The notes under the pieces: model-generated
What the model saw: the letters and a program-made list of their open reading frames with translations, nothing else
What the model was told of the DNA's origin: nothing
The model's database searches: none
Shown here: positions 29,047-37,661 of the stretch, one piece after another
Layout: each line of letters opens with the position of its first letter
Position numbering within the stretch: position 1 is the stretch's first letter
Translations under genes and position numbers: made by a program
NCBI RefSeq assembly: GCF_000473325.1
Contig: NZ_KI421513.1
Location: 1,993,217-2,057,216, forward strand
Source of the DNA: Leisingera caerulea DSM 24564
GTDB lineage: Bacteria; Pseudomonadota; Alphaproteobacteria; Rhodobacterales; Rhodobacteraceae
DNA: 64,000 nucleotides
Reading direction: 5' to 3'

Positions 29047-29091
29047 TACGACCAAAGGCCAATACCGGGGCCGGAGGCAGGTAGCTAGGCT
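29047..29091 (+). promoter_or_regulatory. Candidate PQQ-regulon promoter box C (pqqABCDE)
   Basis: Plus strand: TAC + GACCAAAGGCCAATACCG (full box 29047-29067), 18 bp, then TAGGCT (29086-29091). The pqqA ATG is 31 bp further. Boxes C and D are inverted and 9 bp apart, so one regulator array could drive both directions. Confidence 0.5.
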
Positions 29092-29122
29092 GAGGGGATT
29101 AAAGCCAGCAAAGGAGGATGAA

Positions 29123-29230
29123 ATGGCCTGGTCTGCCCCGAAACTGAAAGAAATCAACTGCGGCATGGAAATCAACATGTACTCCCCGTCCGAGGACGAG
29201 GGCCGCGAATACGAACCCGATCTGTTCTGA
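29123..29230 (+). CDS. pqqA: PQQ precursor peptide PqqA
   Basis: A 35-aa peptide with the Glu-x3-Tyr substrate motif: Glu16 and Tyr20 (in EINMY) are the two residues cross-linked and excised to make PQQ. AAGGAGGA precedes the ATG. Longer than the 22-24 aa of many bacteria, with an acidic 15-residue tail. First gene of pqqABCDE. Confidence 0.95.
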   Translation: MAWSAPKLKEINCGMEINMYSPSEDEGREYEPDLF

Positions 29231-29251
29231 TCGCAAGACAGGAAAACGGCC

Positions 29252-30136
29252 ATGCGGTTTCTGGTTCTTGGTGCAGCAGCGGGCGGTGGCCTGCCGCAGT
29301 GGAATTGCGGTTGCCGGAACTGCCGGGACGCACGTCTCGGCAGGATCGCTTCCGCCACCCAGTCCTCGCTTGCCGTGACACTGGACGGGCAGAACTGGGC
29401 GGTTCTGAACACCTCTCCCGATATCCGTGTTCAGTTGCAAAACTGCCCGTCCATGCACCCGCAATCGCTGCGCCACAGCCCGCTGCGCGCCGTGCTTCTG
29501 ACCAATGGTGACATTGATCACATCGCAGGTCTTCTGTCCTTGCGGGAACAGTCGCCTTTCACCCTGTTCGCCACTGCCGGCCTGCTGGATGTGCTGGAGG
29601 CCAACCCGGTCTTCAACGCGCTTCCGGCAGCTGTTGGCCGTCATCCGGTGCGGCTGAGCGAGGGCTTCGAGCTGCTGCCGGGCTTGCAGGCTACAGTCTT
29701 CGCGGTGCCCGGCAAGGTGCCGCTGTTCATGGAAGACAGGCAGGTGCAGACGGATCTGATGGGCGATCAAACAGTCGGCGTCCGGCTGAGCGACGGTGCG
29801 AAAACCGCCTATTACATCCCCGGCTGTTCCGGCGTCTCCGCAGAGCTGCTGGAGATTTTGGCAGACGCTGACCACATCTTCTTTGATGGCACGCTCTGGC
29901 ACGATCAGGAGATGATCCAGAGCGGAACCGGCACCAAGACCGGCCAGCGGATGGGGCATATCTCCATCAGCGGCCCCGAAGGATCCATTGCTGGTTTGCG
30001 GAGTGTGGACGCCGCCAAGACGTTCATTCACATCAACAACACCAACCCTGTCTGGCAGCCCGGCAGCGCCCAGCACGCGGAGGTTCTGGCCGCCGGATGG
30101 ACAATTGCAGCGGATGGAATGGAGATTGCGCTATGA
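29252..30136 (+). CDS. pqqB: PQQ biosynthesis protein PqqB
   Basis: A 294-aa metallo-beta-lactamase-fold protein. The family pattern is clear: N-terminal VLGAAAGGGLPQWNC with CxxC (CGCRNC), then TNGDIDHIAGLLSLRE and MGHISISG. PqqB acts as a hydroxylase on the cross-linked Glu-Tyr intermediate. Ends in an ATGA overlap with pqqC. Confidence 0.96.
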   Translation: MRFLVLGAAAGGGLPQWNCGCRNCRDARLGRIASATQSSLAVTLDGQNWAVLNTSPDIRVQLQNCPSMHPQSLRHSPLRAVLLTNGDIDHIAGLLSLREQSPFTLFATAGLLDVLEANPVFNALPAAVGRHPVRLSEGFELLPGLQATVFAVPGKVPLFMEDRQVQTDLMGDQTVGVRLSDGAKTAYYIPGCSGVSAELLEILADADHIFFDGTLWHDQEMIQSGTGTKTGQRMGHISISGPEGSIAGLRSVDAAKTFIHINNTNPVWQPGSAQHAEVLAAGWTIAADGMEIAL

Positions 30137-30885
30137 ATGTCCAACCCCGGGAAATGCCGGCCAGAGAGCCGCTTGAGGGCCGCTTGCGCGCCATCGGCGC
30201 GGTGCGCTACCACGACAAGCACCCGTTTCACCACAGGCTGCACGGCGGGGAGTGTTCTCCCGACGAGGTCCGCGCCTGGGTGATCAACCGCTGGGCCTAT
30301 CAGGCGGCGATCCCGATGAAGGACGCGGCCTTTCTGTCCCGCTGCACCGATCCTGCCATGCGCCGGGCCTGGCGCAGCCGGATTGAAGACCATGACGGCG
30401 GCGTCAGCGAAGGCGGCGGCATCCGCCGCTGGCTGCGGCTGGCCGAAGCGGTCGGGCTCGATCCGGACTACGTGGCCTCCGGCCGGGGCGTGCTGCCGGC
30501 CACTCAATTCGCTGTCGACGCTTATATCCGCTACGTCCGCGACATGCCGCTGCTGCAGGCGGTGGCCTCGTCGCTGACGGAACTGTTTGCGCCCTCTATT
30601 CACGAACGGCGGATCGAAGGCCTGCTGCAGCATTACGACTTCGCCAATGCCGCAAGCCTCTCATATTTCCGAAAGCGGCTGACCGAGGCGCCGAAGGACG
30701 TGAAATTCGGCTTGGCCTGGGTGCTGGAGAACGCCGGCACGCCGGACAAGGAAGACGCCGCCTGCGAGGCGCTGATCTTTAAAACCAATGTTCTTTGGGC
30801 GCAGCTGGATGCGCTCTGGGGGGCCTATGTGGAGCCGGGACGGATTCCGCCGGGCGCCTGGCAGCCGGGCGAGGGGCTGGCATGA
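30133..30885 (+). CDS. pqqC: Pyrroloquinoline-quinone synthase PqqC
   Basis: A 250-aa all-helical oxidase that performs the final ring closure and eight-electron oxidation to PQQ. Family segments: [47 protein letters not shown]. Overlaps pqqB and pqqD by ATGA. Confidence 0.96.
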   Translation: MNVQPREMPAREPLEGRLRAIGAVRYHDKHPFHHRLHGGECSPDEVRAWVINRWAYQAAIPMKDAAFLSRCTDPAMRRAWRSRIEDHDGGVSEGGGIRRWLRLAEAVGLDPDYVASGRGVLPATQFAVDAYIRYVRDMPLLQAVASSLTELFAPSIHERRIEGLLQHYDFANAASLSYFRKRLTEAPKDVKFGLAWVLENAGTPDKEDAACEALIFKTNVLWAQLDALWGAYVEPGRIPPGAWQPGEGLA

Positions 30886-31169
30886 CACTGGCGCTTGCCC
30901 TCTCGGACCGCCCCTATCTGCCGCGCGGGGTGCGGATGATCACGGACAACGTGCGGGGCGGCACGGTGCTGCTCTGCCCGGAAAAGGCCATCGCGCTCGA
31001 TGCCATAGGCGAGGCGATCCTGTCGCGGGTGGATAGCAGCGCTTCGTTCAAGGAAATCGTTGCCGGTCTCGCGGCGGCCTACGATGCCCCGGCGGAGCAG
31101 ATCGCCGGCGACGTGCAGCGCTTTCTGGCCGGGCTGCGGGCCCGCATGTACCTGGCGGTGCACCCATGA
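30882..31169 (+). CDS. pqqD: PQQ biosynthesis peptide chaperone PqqD
   Basis: A 95-aa RiPP recognition element: strand-rich start ([18 protein letters not shown]), then [27 protein letters not shown] winged-helix region. It binds PqqA and presents it to PqqE. ATGA overlaps at both ends; a longer upstream ORF is not supported. Confidence 0.94.
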   Translation: MTLALALSDRPYLPRGVRMITDNVRGGTVLLCPEKAIALDAIGEAILSRVDSSASFKEIVAGLAAAYDAPAEQIAGDVQRFLAGLRARMYLAVHP

Positions 31170-32251
31170 CGGTGCCGCCGCCCATCGCGATGCTGGCCGA
31201 GCTGACGCACCGCTGTCCGCTGGCCTGCCCCTATTGCTCCAACCCGCAGGACCTGCTGGGCCGCGAGGCGGAGATGACAACCGGCGAATGGGCGGAGGCC
31301 TTCCGCCAGGCCGCGGAGCTGGGCGTCCTGCAATTGCACCTGTCCGGCGGCGAGCCCGCTGCGCGCCCCGATCTGGCGGACCTCACCGCGGCGGCACAGG
31401 GCTGCGGGCTCTATACCAACCTGATCACCAGCGGCATTGGACTGACTCCCAAGCGTCTGGATGCGCTGGAGGCGGCTGGGCTGGACCATATCCAGCTGTC
31501 GCTGCAGGGCACGAATGCGGAGCTTGCGGATTGGATCGGCGGCTACAAAGGCGGGTTTTACCGCAAGATGCAAATCGCGGCGGAGATCAAGGCCAGGGGA
31601 ATTCCCCTGACACTGAACGCCGTGATGCACCGGCACAATCTGGATGATCTGGAACGCACCATAGAAATGGCTGTCGAAATGGGCGCGCGCAGGCTTGAGG
31701 TCGCCTGCGTGCAGTTCCACGGGTGGGCGTCCCGCAACCGGGCGCAGCTTTTACCCACCCGCGCGCAGACAGAGGCGGCCAAGCGCATCGTCGCCGAGGC
31801 GGAACAGCGGCTGCGCGGGGTGCTGGCCTTTGATTTCGTGCCACCCGACTACTACGCGGATTACCCCAAGGCCTGCATGGGGGGCTGGGGCACAGCCGGG
31901 CTGAATATCGCGCCGGACGGTACTGTGCTGCCCTGCCATGCGGCCCAGACCATCCCGCATTTGGACTTCGACAATGTCCGCAGCAAACCGCTGGCGGCGA
32001 TCTGGTACGAAGGCGCGGCGTTCAATGCCTACCGCGGCACCGATTGGATGCCGCAGCCGTGCCGCAGCTGCGACCGCAAGGAGACCGATTTCGGTGGCTG
32101 CCGTTGCCAGGCGCTGGCTCTTGCCGGAGACGCAGGGGCAACCGATCCAGTGTGCCGGAAATCACCGCGGCACCAGACTGTGGTTGAGCTTCTAGAAACA
32201 GGCAGGAGCAATTCTGAAACTACTTTTGTCTACCGGCGCGCGGCTTGCTAG
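31166..32251 (+). CDS. pqqE: PqqA peptide cyclase PqqE (radical SAM)
   Basis: A 361-aa radical SAM/SPASM enzyme. The SAM cluster cysteines are Cys17, Cys21 and Cys24 (CPLACPYCS); the GGEP motif follows ([11 protein letters not shown]). The C-terminal SPASM part holds cysteines in [20 protein letters not shown] and GCRCQAL. It makes the Glu-Tyr carbon-carbon bond in PqqA. Last gene of the cluster; pqqF/G protease genes are not nearby, so the peptide must be trimmed by a protease encoded elsewhere. Confidence 0.95.
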   Translation: MTVPPPIAMLAELTHRCPLACPYCSNPQDLLGREAEMTTGEWAEAFRQAAELGVLQLHLSGGEPAARPDLADLTAAAQGCGLYTNLITSGIGLTPKRLDALEAAGLDHIQLSLQGTNAELADWIGGYKGGFYRKMQIAAEIKARGIPLTLNAVMHRHNLDDLERTIEMAVEMGARRLEVACVQFHGWASRNRAQLLPTRAQTEAAKRIVAEAEQRLRGVLAFDFVPPDYYADYPKACMGGWGTAGLNIAPDGTVLPCHAAQTIPHLDFDNVRSKPLAAIWYEGAAFNAYRGTDWMPQPCRSCDRKETDFGGCRCQALALAGDAGATDPVCRKSPRHQTVVELLETGRSNSETTFVYRRAAC

Positions 32252-32610
32252 GTAACGCCAGCCTTGACCTAGGTTTTCGGAGCATCCTCGTGATAGGCAT
32301 TCACCCTGGTTTGCGCGAAAAAAGCGCTGGGAAGCTGGCTGCTTCGAAACTGTGACAGGTCCATAGCTGGCAGACAGCTCTTGGCCAGTTTCTCTTCCGG
32401 AGCCAAGCGATAACCCTCCACAAGGCAACCGCATTGCAGTATGGTCATCACCTTGAAGTTGAGCAGCCCGGCGGCGAATACGATCCCGCGGGTCGGATAG
32501 TTCCGACTGTCCGCGTAGCAGACACGACGCGATCCGCTTCCATTGATTTGGCGCAATGCGGCGTCTTGTAACGCGGGTATCCTGATGGCGTTGGAATTCG
32601 AAAGCGAGCA
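32252..32610. other. Intergenic region after pqqE
   Basis: No convincing gene or hairpin. A minus-strand ORF ending at 32269 has a somewhat protein-like end (QFRSSQLPSAFFAQTRVNAY) but no ribosome site and runs antisense into the next gene. Confidence 0.5.
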
Positions 32611-33720
32611 ATGGCAAGGTTTCTTATCATTCTCATTGCGTTCCTGTCGGCGATGCCGGTCTGCGCGCAGGATGAATCGCGTGCCTTCATCTTCGGCGGC
32701 GACGCATTTCTTGCAGGGCGGTCGGTGACACACGACGCAGCCGGGTCCGACGATCTGTTCATGGCTGGCGAGCGGGTCGTTGGAAAGACGGCCATCACAG
32801 GATCGGCCCATCTTGCCGGCCGCGAGGTAACCATGGACGGCGGGATTGGAGGCGATGCCTACGCCGCGGGCGAGGAGATCGCCTTGCGGGGCGACGTCGT
32901 TGGTGATGCGACCCTGGCCGGCCGAAGTGTCTCCGTGGCCGGCGTTGGCGGTGACTTGCGGGTGGCCGGATCCGAACTTCGCCTTGGCGGCGCGATCGGG
33001 GGCACCGCGATGATCGCCGGTGAAGTAATTGCTTTTGATGCCGTCGTCTCCGGCGATGTCAGTCTCGCAGCCAAGCGGGTGGCCTGGGGTGAAACAGCTT
33101 CGATTGGTGGGAGACTCATCGTCTTTGAAGAAGAGCCGGGCGAAACGGATATTCCGGAGCGGGTCGTGCCGGCCGGTCGTGTCGAGCGGCGTGAAATCGA
33201 GGATTGGGACGGGCCAAAGCCGCCGAGTTGGGGCCGCGTGATTGTAAAGTTCCTTATGGGGGTGGTCGTGGTTGCGGCACTGGCCGCGCTTGTTGCAGCG
33301 CTGGTGCCTGAACGCCTCGCCGAAATGCGGCGGCAGGTCTTGGCGCGGCCATTCCACACGTTGTGGATTGGCTTCATGGCTCAGTCGGCCATCATCGGTG
33401 CAGGTGTCCTTTTCGCGCTGACCATTATCGGCCTGTTGATGACCCCGGCATTGGTGGTTCTGGCGATTGCCGCCGGCTTTGCCGGGTACGTGGTCGCCGC
33501 CTATGCGTTCGGCGTTGGCCTTCTCCTCGCCTTCGGCCGTCCCGATCCGGACAGCATTGCAGAACGGGCGCTGGCGGCGGGCGTCGGCGCACTCACGGCG
33601 GGGCTTATCGGGCTGATCCCGTTCCTGGGCTGGCTATTCGTTCTCGTGCTTGTCCTCTCCGGCATCGGGGCGATCACAGTGCGGACGATCCGGCCAGTAT
33701 TCTTTGCAGACACATACTGA
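32611..33720 (+). CDS. Exported bactofilin-like beta-helix protein with C-terminal membrane domain
   Basis: A 369-aa protein: signal peptide (1-19, VCA-QDE), then about 150 residues of short Gly/Ala/Val repeats (GDAFLAGRSV, GDDLFMAGERV, GDAYAAGEEIAL, GDVVGDATLAGRSV) as in polymer-forming (bactofilin-like) beta-helices, a proline-rich linker (about 185-210), and four hydrophobic helices (about 212-360). Bactofilins are usually cytosolic; this form would place the beta-helix in the periplasm and anchor it in the inner membrane. Function unknown. Not obviously linked to pqq genes. Confidence 0.7.
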   Translation: MARFLIILIAFLSAMPVCAQDESRAFIFGGDAFLAGRSVTHDAAGSDDLFMAGERVVGKTAITGSAHLAGREVTMDGGIGGDAYAAGEEIALRGDVVGDATLAGRSVSVAGVGGDLRVAGSELRLGGAIGGTAMIAGEVIAFDAVVSGDVSLAAKRVAWGETASIGGRLIVFEEEPGETDIPERVVPAGRVERREIEDWDGPKPPSWGRVIVKFLMGVVVVAALAALVAALVPERLAEMRRQVLARPFHTLWIGFMAQSAIIGAGVLFALTIIGLLMTPALVVLAIAAGFAGYVVAAYAFGVGLLLAFGRPDPDSIAERALAAGVGALTAGLIGLIPFLGWLFVLVLVLSGIGAITVRTIRPVFFADTY

Positions 33721-33879
33721 ACCTCAAGAAACGATCGGCAGCCTGCCGATCTATGAGCGCGAACAAACTGTTGATTTCTCGCTCGTGGCGAATGTTCAGT
33801 CTGGAGGCGCTGGACCGCAGTGCCGTTCTTGACAGCGAGAGTCCGGGTCGGTCCGTCCATGCAGAACGGCCGGTTTGGG
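33721..33879. other. Intergenic, no gene seen
   Basis: Short stretch between the bactofilin-like gene and an integrase remnant; nothing recognisable. Confidence 0.5.
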
Positions 33880-34038
33880 TCAGATCTCGAGCACCTCAGC
33901 TATTGCCAACGCGTTTTCCAGTTCAACGCCGGGATACCGTACGGTGATGTCCATCTTGGTGCGGCCCGGCAAGAGCTGAACCGCTCGCAGGTTTCCGGTC
34001 TTGCGGTTGATGTGTGCGACTTTGGTCCGGCGCATCAA
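33880..34038 (-). pseudogene. Tyrosine integrase C-terminal remnant
   Basis: About 52 residues matching the tail of phage-type integrases: RRTKVAHINRKTGNLRAVQLL, then PGRTKMDITVRYPGVELENALAIAE. In intact relatives the second segment reads L-GHTK...VRYLG; here the catalytic His is Arg and Leu is Pro, and everything N-terminal is absent. It is a dead fragment. Confidence 0.75.
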
Positions 34039-34099
34039 ATGCCTTGGCCTGTCGCGGTTTGCTGCCGCTCCTTTGATAGCACTTATTGCACCCAAGGAG

Positions 34100-34520
34100 A
34101 CGAGCTACGGGAACGAAACGTGCGGACGAATTGCGCGCTGTTGCGGTGCGGGTCGCGCTGACCAGCGGACTGACACGCAATCAGGTGGCGTCTGATCTGG
34201 GCGTTGGCGTATCGACGCTGAACAAGTGGATCACGGCGCATCCGCTGCCCGGCAGTGCATGTTTACATGCACGAGAAGGGCGATACGGAAGCGGTGCCGG
34301 AGAAAGACCTGGACTTTGCCCGTGAGAACGAGCGGCTTCGACGGGAGACCCGCATTCTCAAGGAGGAGAGGGACACCCTAAAAGAAGGCCACAGCCTTCT
34401 TCGCGAGACAAAAGCCATGAGGTTCAGGTTCATCGAAGAGCATTGCACAGAATTCCCTACAGCTCGTGTGTGCCATGTTATGGATGTCAGCTCACGAGGG
34501 TTATCGGCCCCGATTGATCA
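34100..34520 (+). pseudogene. IS3-family remnant: OrfA plus start of OrfB, frameshifted
   Basis: OrfA-like HTH (TKRADELRAVAVRVAL...VASDLGVGVSTLNKWITAH) in one frame, then a leucine-zipper part (ENERLRRETRILKEERDTLKE) in another, running directly into an OrfB start (MRFRFIEEH...VCHVMDVSSRGL) and stopping abruptly near 34515. Frameshift near 34250, truncated OrfB, no inverted repeats seen. Confidence 0.85.
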
Positions 34521-34589
34521 CGGTCATTGGAAGACTTTCGATGTCGGGTAATCTCCTAGGGGTGTCAAAGCCTGTCCGGAGGCAGAGCC

Positions 34590-35132
34590 ATGCCGATCTT
34601 TTTGGAACCTGCGGAGGTGATCGACGATCTGAAGGAATTTCGGTCCGTCCTGATCGTATCCTGTCCGATCTGCCCGCCGATGTGCGTCTCGATCCAACAA
34701 AAAAGCCCGTTCCTGCAACCGCTGAAGCATGGGCTTAAAACCCCGGCTTTCGAGGACTACATCGCCTCGATCAGAGAGGCGCTGGCCGGTCATGGCGTCC
34801 GCTCGGAAGCTTTCACCCTTCGCTTGCCCGTCCCGATGATGTGTCTTTGGACCGCGCGGCAACGCGCTCGGATCTTGAAGCGGGCGCAGGGCTTCGGTGC
34901 GGTGCTGGTTCTGGGATGCGACTCGGCGACATACACAGCGGCCGATGCGCTCAGAGGGACCGACTGCAAGGTTTTTCAGGGCATGGAGGTCAAGACGATC
35001 ACAAACGCAACCACTGCGCTTGGGCCGTCGGCGACCGTCACCCTCGATTGGCACCCGCTCCCGAAGACTCCGAAAAGCGGTCAGTTCAATGGTCCCGACT
35101 GGGGAGAAAAGAGTCAGTCGACACGTCGGTGA
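34590..35132 (+). CDS. Hypothetical protein with CPxCPPxC motif
   Basis: A 180-aa protein. Near residue 25 it has SCPICPPMC, followed later by LGCDSATYTAADAL, a segment that could be a Rossmann-type strand-loop. No signal peptide. The cysteine pattern suggests metal or cluster binding. I do not recognise the family. Next to a Met-rich small protein, an AhpD/CMD protein and a MetF/MTHFR_C pair, so a role in one-carbon or redox metabolism is possible but unproven. Confidence 0.6.
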   Translation: MPIFLEPAEVIDDLKEFRSVLIVSCPICPPMCVSIQQKSPFLQPLKHGLKTPAFEDYIASIREALAGHGVRSEAFTLRLPVPMMCLWTARQRARILKRAQGFGAVLVLGCDSATYTAADALRGTDCKVFQGMEVKTITNATTALGPSATVTLDWHPLPKTPKSGQFNGPDWGEKSQSTRR

Positions 35133-35171
35133 GCGATGCCGCCCGCAACGATTAAGTGAGAGGATACTCTG

Positions 35172-35471
35172 ATGAGTGTGATGGAACAGATGATGGGTCT
35201 GATGATGGGCCGGATGAGCAAGGAAGACAAAGAGGCCATGATGGACAGCATGATGGAGACGTTCTTTGCCGGCATCTCACCGGAGGAAAAGCAGAAGATG
35301 ATGACAGACATGATGCCCAAGATGATGCCACGCATGGAACCTGCACAGCGCCGCAATTCAGCAGAGGCAATAGTAGAAGCGCTTGTGGATGAAGGTTCCA
35401 AGGGCCTGTCCGCAGACGAGCGGCGCGCCTATCTCAACGCACTGTCCGACGTCCTCGAAACAGCGTCATGA
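35172..35471 (+). CDS. Methionine-rich small protein (99 aa)
   Basis: The first 55 residues hold about 17 Met, many in pairs (QMMGLMMGRMS, AMMDSMMETF, KMMTDMMPKMMPRM). The C-terminal half is an ordinary acidic helical segment. GAGAGGATA lies upstream of the ATG. No signal peptide, so Met-rich copper binding in the periplasm is unlikely; amphipathic Met faces may bind a hydrophobic partner. Cotranscribed with neighbours (40 and 16 bp gaps). Family not recognised. Confidence 0.65.
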   Translation: MSVMEQMMGLMMGRMSKEDKEAMMDSMMETFFAGISPEEKQKMMTDMMPKMMPRMEPAQRRNSAEAIVEALVDEGSKGLSADERRAYLNALSDVLETAS

Positions 35472-35486
35472 GAGGGAGGTGAGACC

Positions 35487-35855
35487 ATGGCTGCGGCAGG
35501 CAATGGCAATACTGACTTTCCCGCCAAGTACTGTGTCGTACAGCCGAATGCGCTGCGCCTCGGAAAGGCGCAGCCCGGGGTCATGACGGCGTTTAACGGC
35601 CTGCACGTCGCGGGAATGGCCGGTGGACCACTTGACCATAAAACTAAGGAACTCATGGCGCTTGCGATCAGTATCGTTGTGCGCTGCGACGATTGTATTG
35701 CCCATCACGTGCACGACGCGATCGAGGCGGGCGCGACCCGGGAAGAACTGGAGGACGCAATTGGCGTCGCGGTGCTGATGGGGGGCGGCCCCGGTATGAT
35801 CTACGCGACCCATGCTATCGAGGCAGTTCATCAGTTTCTCGATCGCCCAGGCTAG
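35487..35855 (+). CDS. Carboxymuconolactone decarboxylase/AhpD-family protein
   Basis: A 122-aa protein with the CMD core: LDHKTKELMALAISIVVRCDDCIAHHVHDAIEAGA. The CxxCxxHH motif (RCDDCIAHH) is the redox-active site of AhpD-like members. Likely a small peroxidase/disulphide reductase type enzyme. GAGGTGAGACC before the ATG; 16 bp from the Met-rich gene and 3 bp before the membrane protein. Confidence 0.88.
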   Translation: MAAAGNGNTDFPAKYCVVQPNALRLGKAQPGVMTAFNGLHVAGMAGGPLDHKTKELMALAISIVVRCDDCIAHHVHDAIEAGATREELEDAIGVAVLMGGGPGMIYATHAIEAVHQFLDRPG

Positions 35856-35858
35856 AAC

Positions 35859-36242
35859 ATGCCGTCCCGGCTTCTGCTGACCGCGTTCGCAACTCTCAAT
35901 ATAGCCGGTGGGTTGGCTTGCATTCTTGCGCCCGCGTTGATGCTTCGGTCCTTTGGAGTCGTCGTTCCGCCGATGGGTATCGTGATCTACCAGTTCTGGG
36001 GCGTCGCCGTGGCTGGCACCGGCGCGCTTCTCTGGCTTTTGCGGAACAGATGCGGCGACGGAATGCCGGTTCCCTTGGTGAGCATTCTGGTCGTGATGAA
36101 CACCTTGAATGCCGCCATCGCCGTTAGTGGGCAATTCTCAGGGGCGAACGCATCAGGATGGGCAATGGTCGCATTGTACGTCTTGTTTGCACTCGCGTTT
36201 CTTGCCGTCGCCATTGGAGCGATACGACGGAACGGGTGGTGA
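35859..36242 (+). CDS. Small integral membrane protein (127 aa)
   Basis: Four predicted transmembrane helices (about 5-25, 38-60, 70-92, 100-122), few charges except the ends. Starts 3 bp after the CMD gene. No family recognised; resembles small uncharacterised four-helix membrane proteins found beside AhpD-like genes. Confidence 0.65.
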   Translation: MPSRLLLTAFATLNIAGGLACILAPALMLRSFGVVVPPMGIVIYQFWGVAVAGTGALLWLLRNRCGDGMPVPLVSILVVMNTLNAAIAVSGQFSGANASGWAMVALYVLFALAFLAVAIGAIRRNGW

Positions 36243-36695
36243 GCGCGGCGCATCATCCCCTTCGATCCCACGCGGCGGAACCGGAATCCCTGGACTTCTA
36301 CGCCCGCCGGGCCGAAACTTGGCAGATCCCGTCGCAGGCACGAATAGTTACGCATCATGCAGCCAGTCCCTCTTGCGTGTTCAGGGTATGGTGGGAGTGG
36401 AACGTCGGGTACTCTCGAATCTCCGGCGCTTTCTTGAGGCAGCTGCTGTTTCCCACTCGCCCGCGTCAAGCAGGTAGCAGAAGTCCGGCCTCAGTCGCCA
36501 CCCGGCGCGATGTCTATGCATCCCGGCCAGGAAAACTCCGCTACGCTGAGATACCGCAGGAAGCAGTAAAGGCCGGAATGGGGATCGTCCCGCCAAGCGG
36601 GGGAGTGGAGAATGGCGATGACTCCTGCTTCCAAGTCTGGATGTCGCTTGGCGATGTCAGCAATGACCGTTCTGAAGGCTTCTGCGGACTGGCAT
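36243..36695. other. Intergenic region, no gene seen
   Basis: The plus-strand ORFs here are low-quality and lack ribosome sites. No repeat or hairpin of note. It separates convergent units (membrane protein and MetF). Confidence 0.5.
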
Positions 36696-37661
36696 TCATG
36701 CCCGCTTGCGGGAGGCTAATACGCCGGATTCCTGGATAATTTCAGAGACTTGATGTTCCTTGCGGTACGCCATGACATGCACCCCGGAAACACCGGCTAT
36801 GTCACGCATCTGCTGGATCAGCTCCACGCAGATCTTCTTGCCTTCCTGTCCGGGCTTTTCAGCCTTCTCCATACGGTCAATGACCGCATCCGGAATGTGG
36901 ATCCCCGGTACATTCGAGCGCATCCACCGTGCCGCCCGCGCCGAGGCCAGCGGGCCAACACCGGCAAGAATGTACACTTTCTTATCCAATCCCAAATCCC
37001 GTACCCGTGCCATGAACTTTTCGAACAGGGGAACGTCGTAGATGTAATTGGTCTGAATATATTCCGCCCCTGCCTCCACTTTCTTGGCCAGCCGTTCCGG
37101 GCGCCATTCATAGGGCGGAATGCAGGGGTTCTCAGCCGCCCCCAGAAACAGCAGCGGCGGGTTGGTGATGGTGCGCCCGGACAGGAATTTACGCTCATCC
37201 CGCATGGTCCTGATGGTGCGCAGCAGCGACAGCGAATCGAAATCGAACACCGGTTTTGCACCCGGCTGATCCCCGACGCCGACACCATCACCCGTCAGGC
37301 ACAGAACATTGCTGACCCCCATGGCAGCTGCCCCCAGCACATCGCCCTGAATGGCGATCCGGTTCCGGTCCCGGCAGGAGATCTGATAGACAGGGGAATA
37401 CCCGGCCCGGGTCAGCAGCGCGCTGATCCCTATGGAGGACATATGGCAATTCGCGCCCGAGGCATCCGTTGCATTTATGGCGTCGGCAACCTCCCCAAGC
37501 GGGCGCGCGGCGTCATAGACATCCGCAGGGTCCGCGCTGTCGGGCGGATTCAGCTCAGCCGTGATGGCAAAGCGGCCGGAGCGCAGCACCCGTTCCAGCC
37601 GGCTGTGCGAAACGTGGCCTTCGGGCGGCGGTGAATAGGGCTGGGGCAAACTGTGGTCCAT
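36696..37661 (-). CDS. metF: Methylenetetrahydrofolate reductase
   Basis: A 321-aa TIM-barrel reductase (ITAELNPPDSADPADVYDAA; GVSNVLCLTGDGVGVGDQPGAKPVFDFDS; AGAEYIQTNYIYD; AGVGPLAS). It converts 5,10-methylene-THF and 5-methyl-THF. The start at 37661 overlaps the stop of the upstream MTHFR_C gene by one base (TGATG). Typical MetF of E. coli pairs with NADH; this form paired with MTHFR_C is the type found in C1-oxidising or acetogen-like systems and could run in the oxidative direction, feeding methyl groups from demethylases. Confidence 0.88.
   Translation of the reverse strand: MDHSLPQPYSPPPEGHVSHSRLERVLRSGRFAITAELNPPDSADPADVYDAARPLGEVADAINATDASGANCHMSSIGISALLTRAGYSPVYQISCRDRNRIAIQGDVLGAAAMGVSNVLCLTGDGVGVGDQPGAKPVFDFDSLSLLRTIRTMRDERKFLSGRTITNPPLLFLGAAENPCIPPYEWRPERLAKKVEAGAEYIQTNYIYDVPLFEKFMARVRDLGLDKKVYILAGVGPLASARAARWMRSNVPGIHIPDAVIDRMEKAEKPGQEGKKICVELIQQMRDIAGVSGVHVMAYRKEHQVSEIIQESGVLASRKRA

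Noticed and set aside
32269..33357. 362-codon minus-strand ORF
   Set aside because: Mostly antisense to the bactofilin-like gene; only its last 80 codons lie in free DNA and have no ribosome site.
11120..34520. The two IS3 halves (OrfB end at 11 kb, OrfA/OrfB start at 34 kb) as parts of one split element
   Set aside because: They are complementary in content and same orientation, but 23 kb of coherent PQQ and other genes lies between and I see no matching break points; two independent remnants are simpler.
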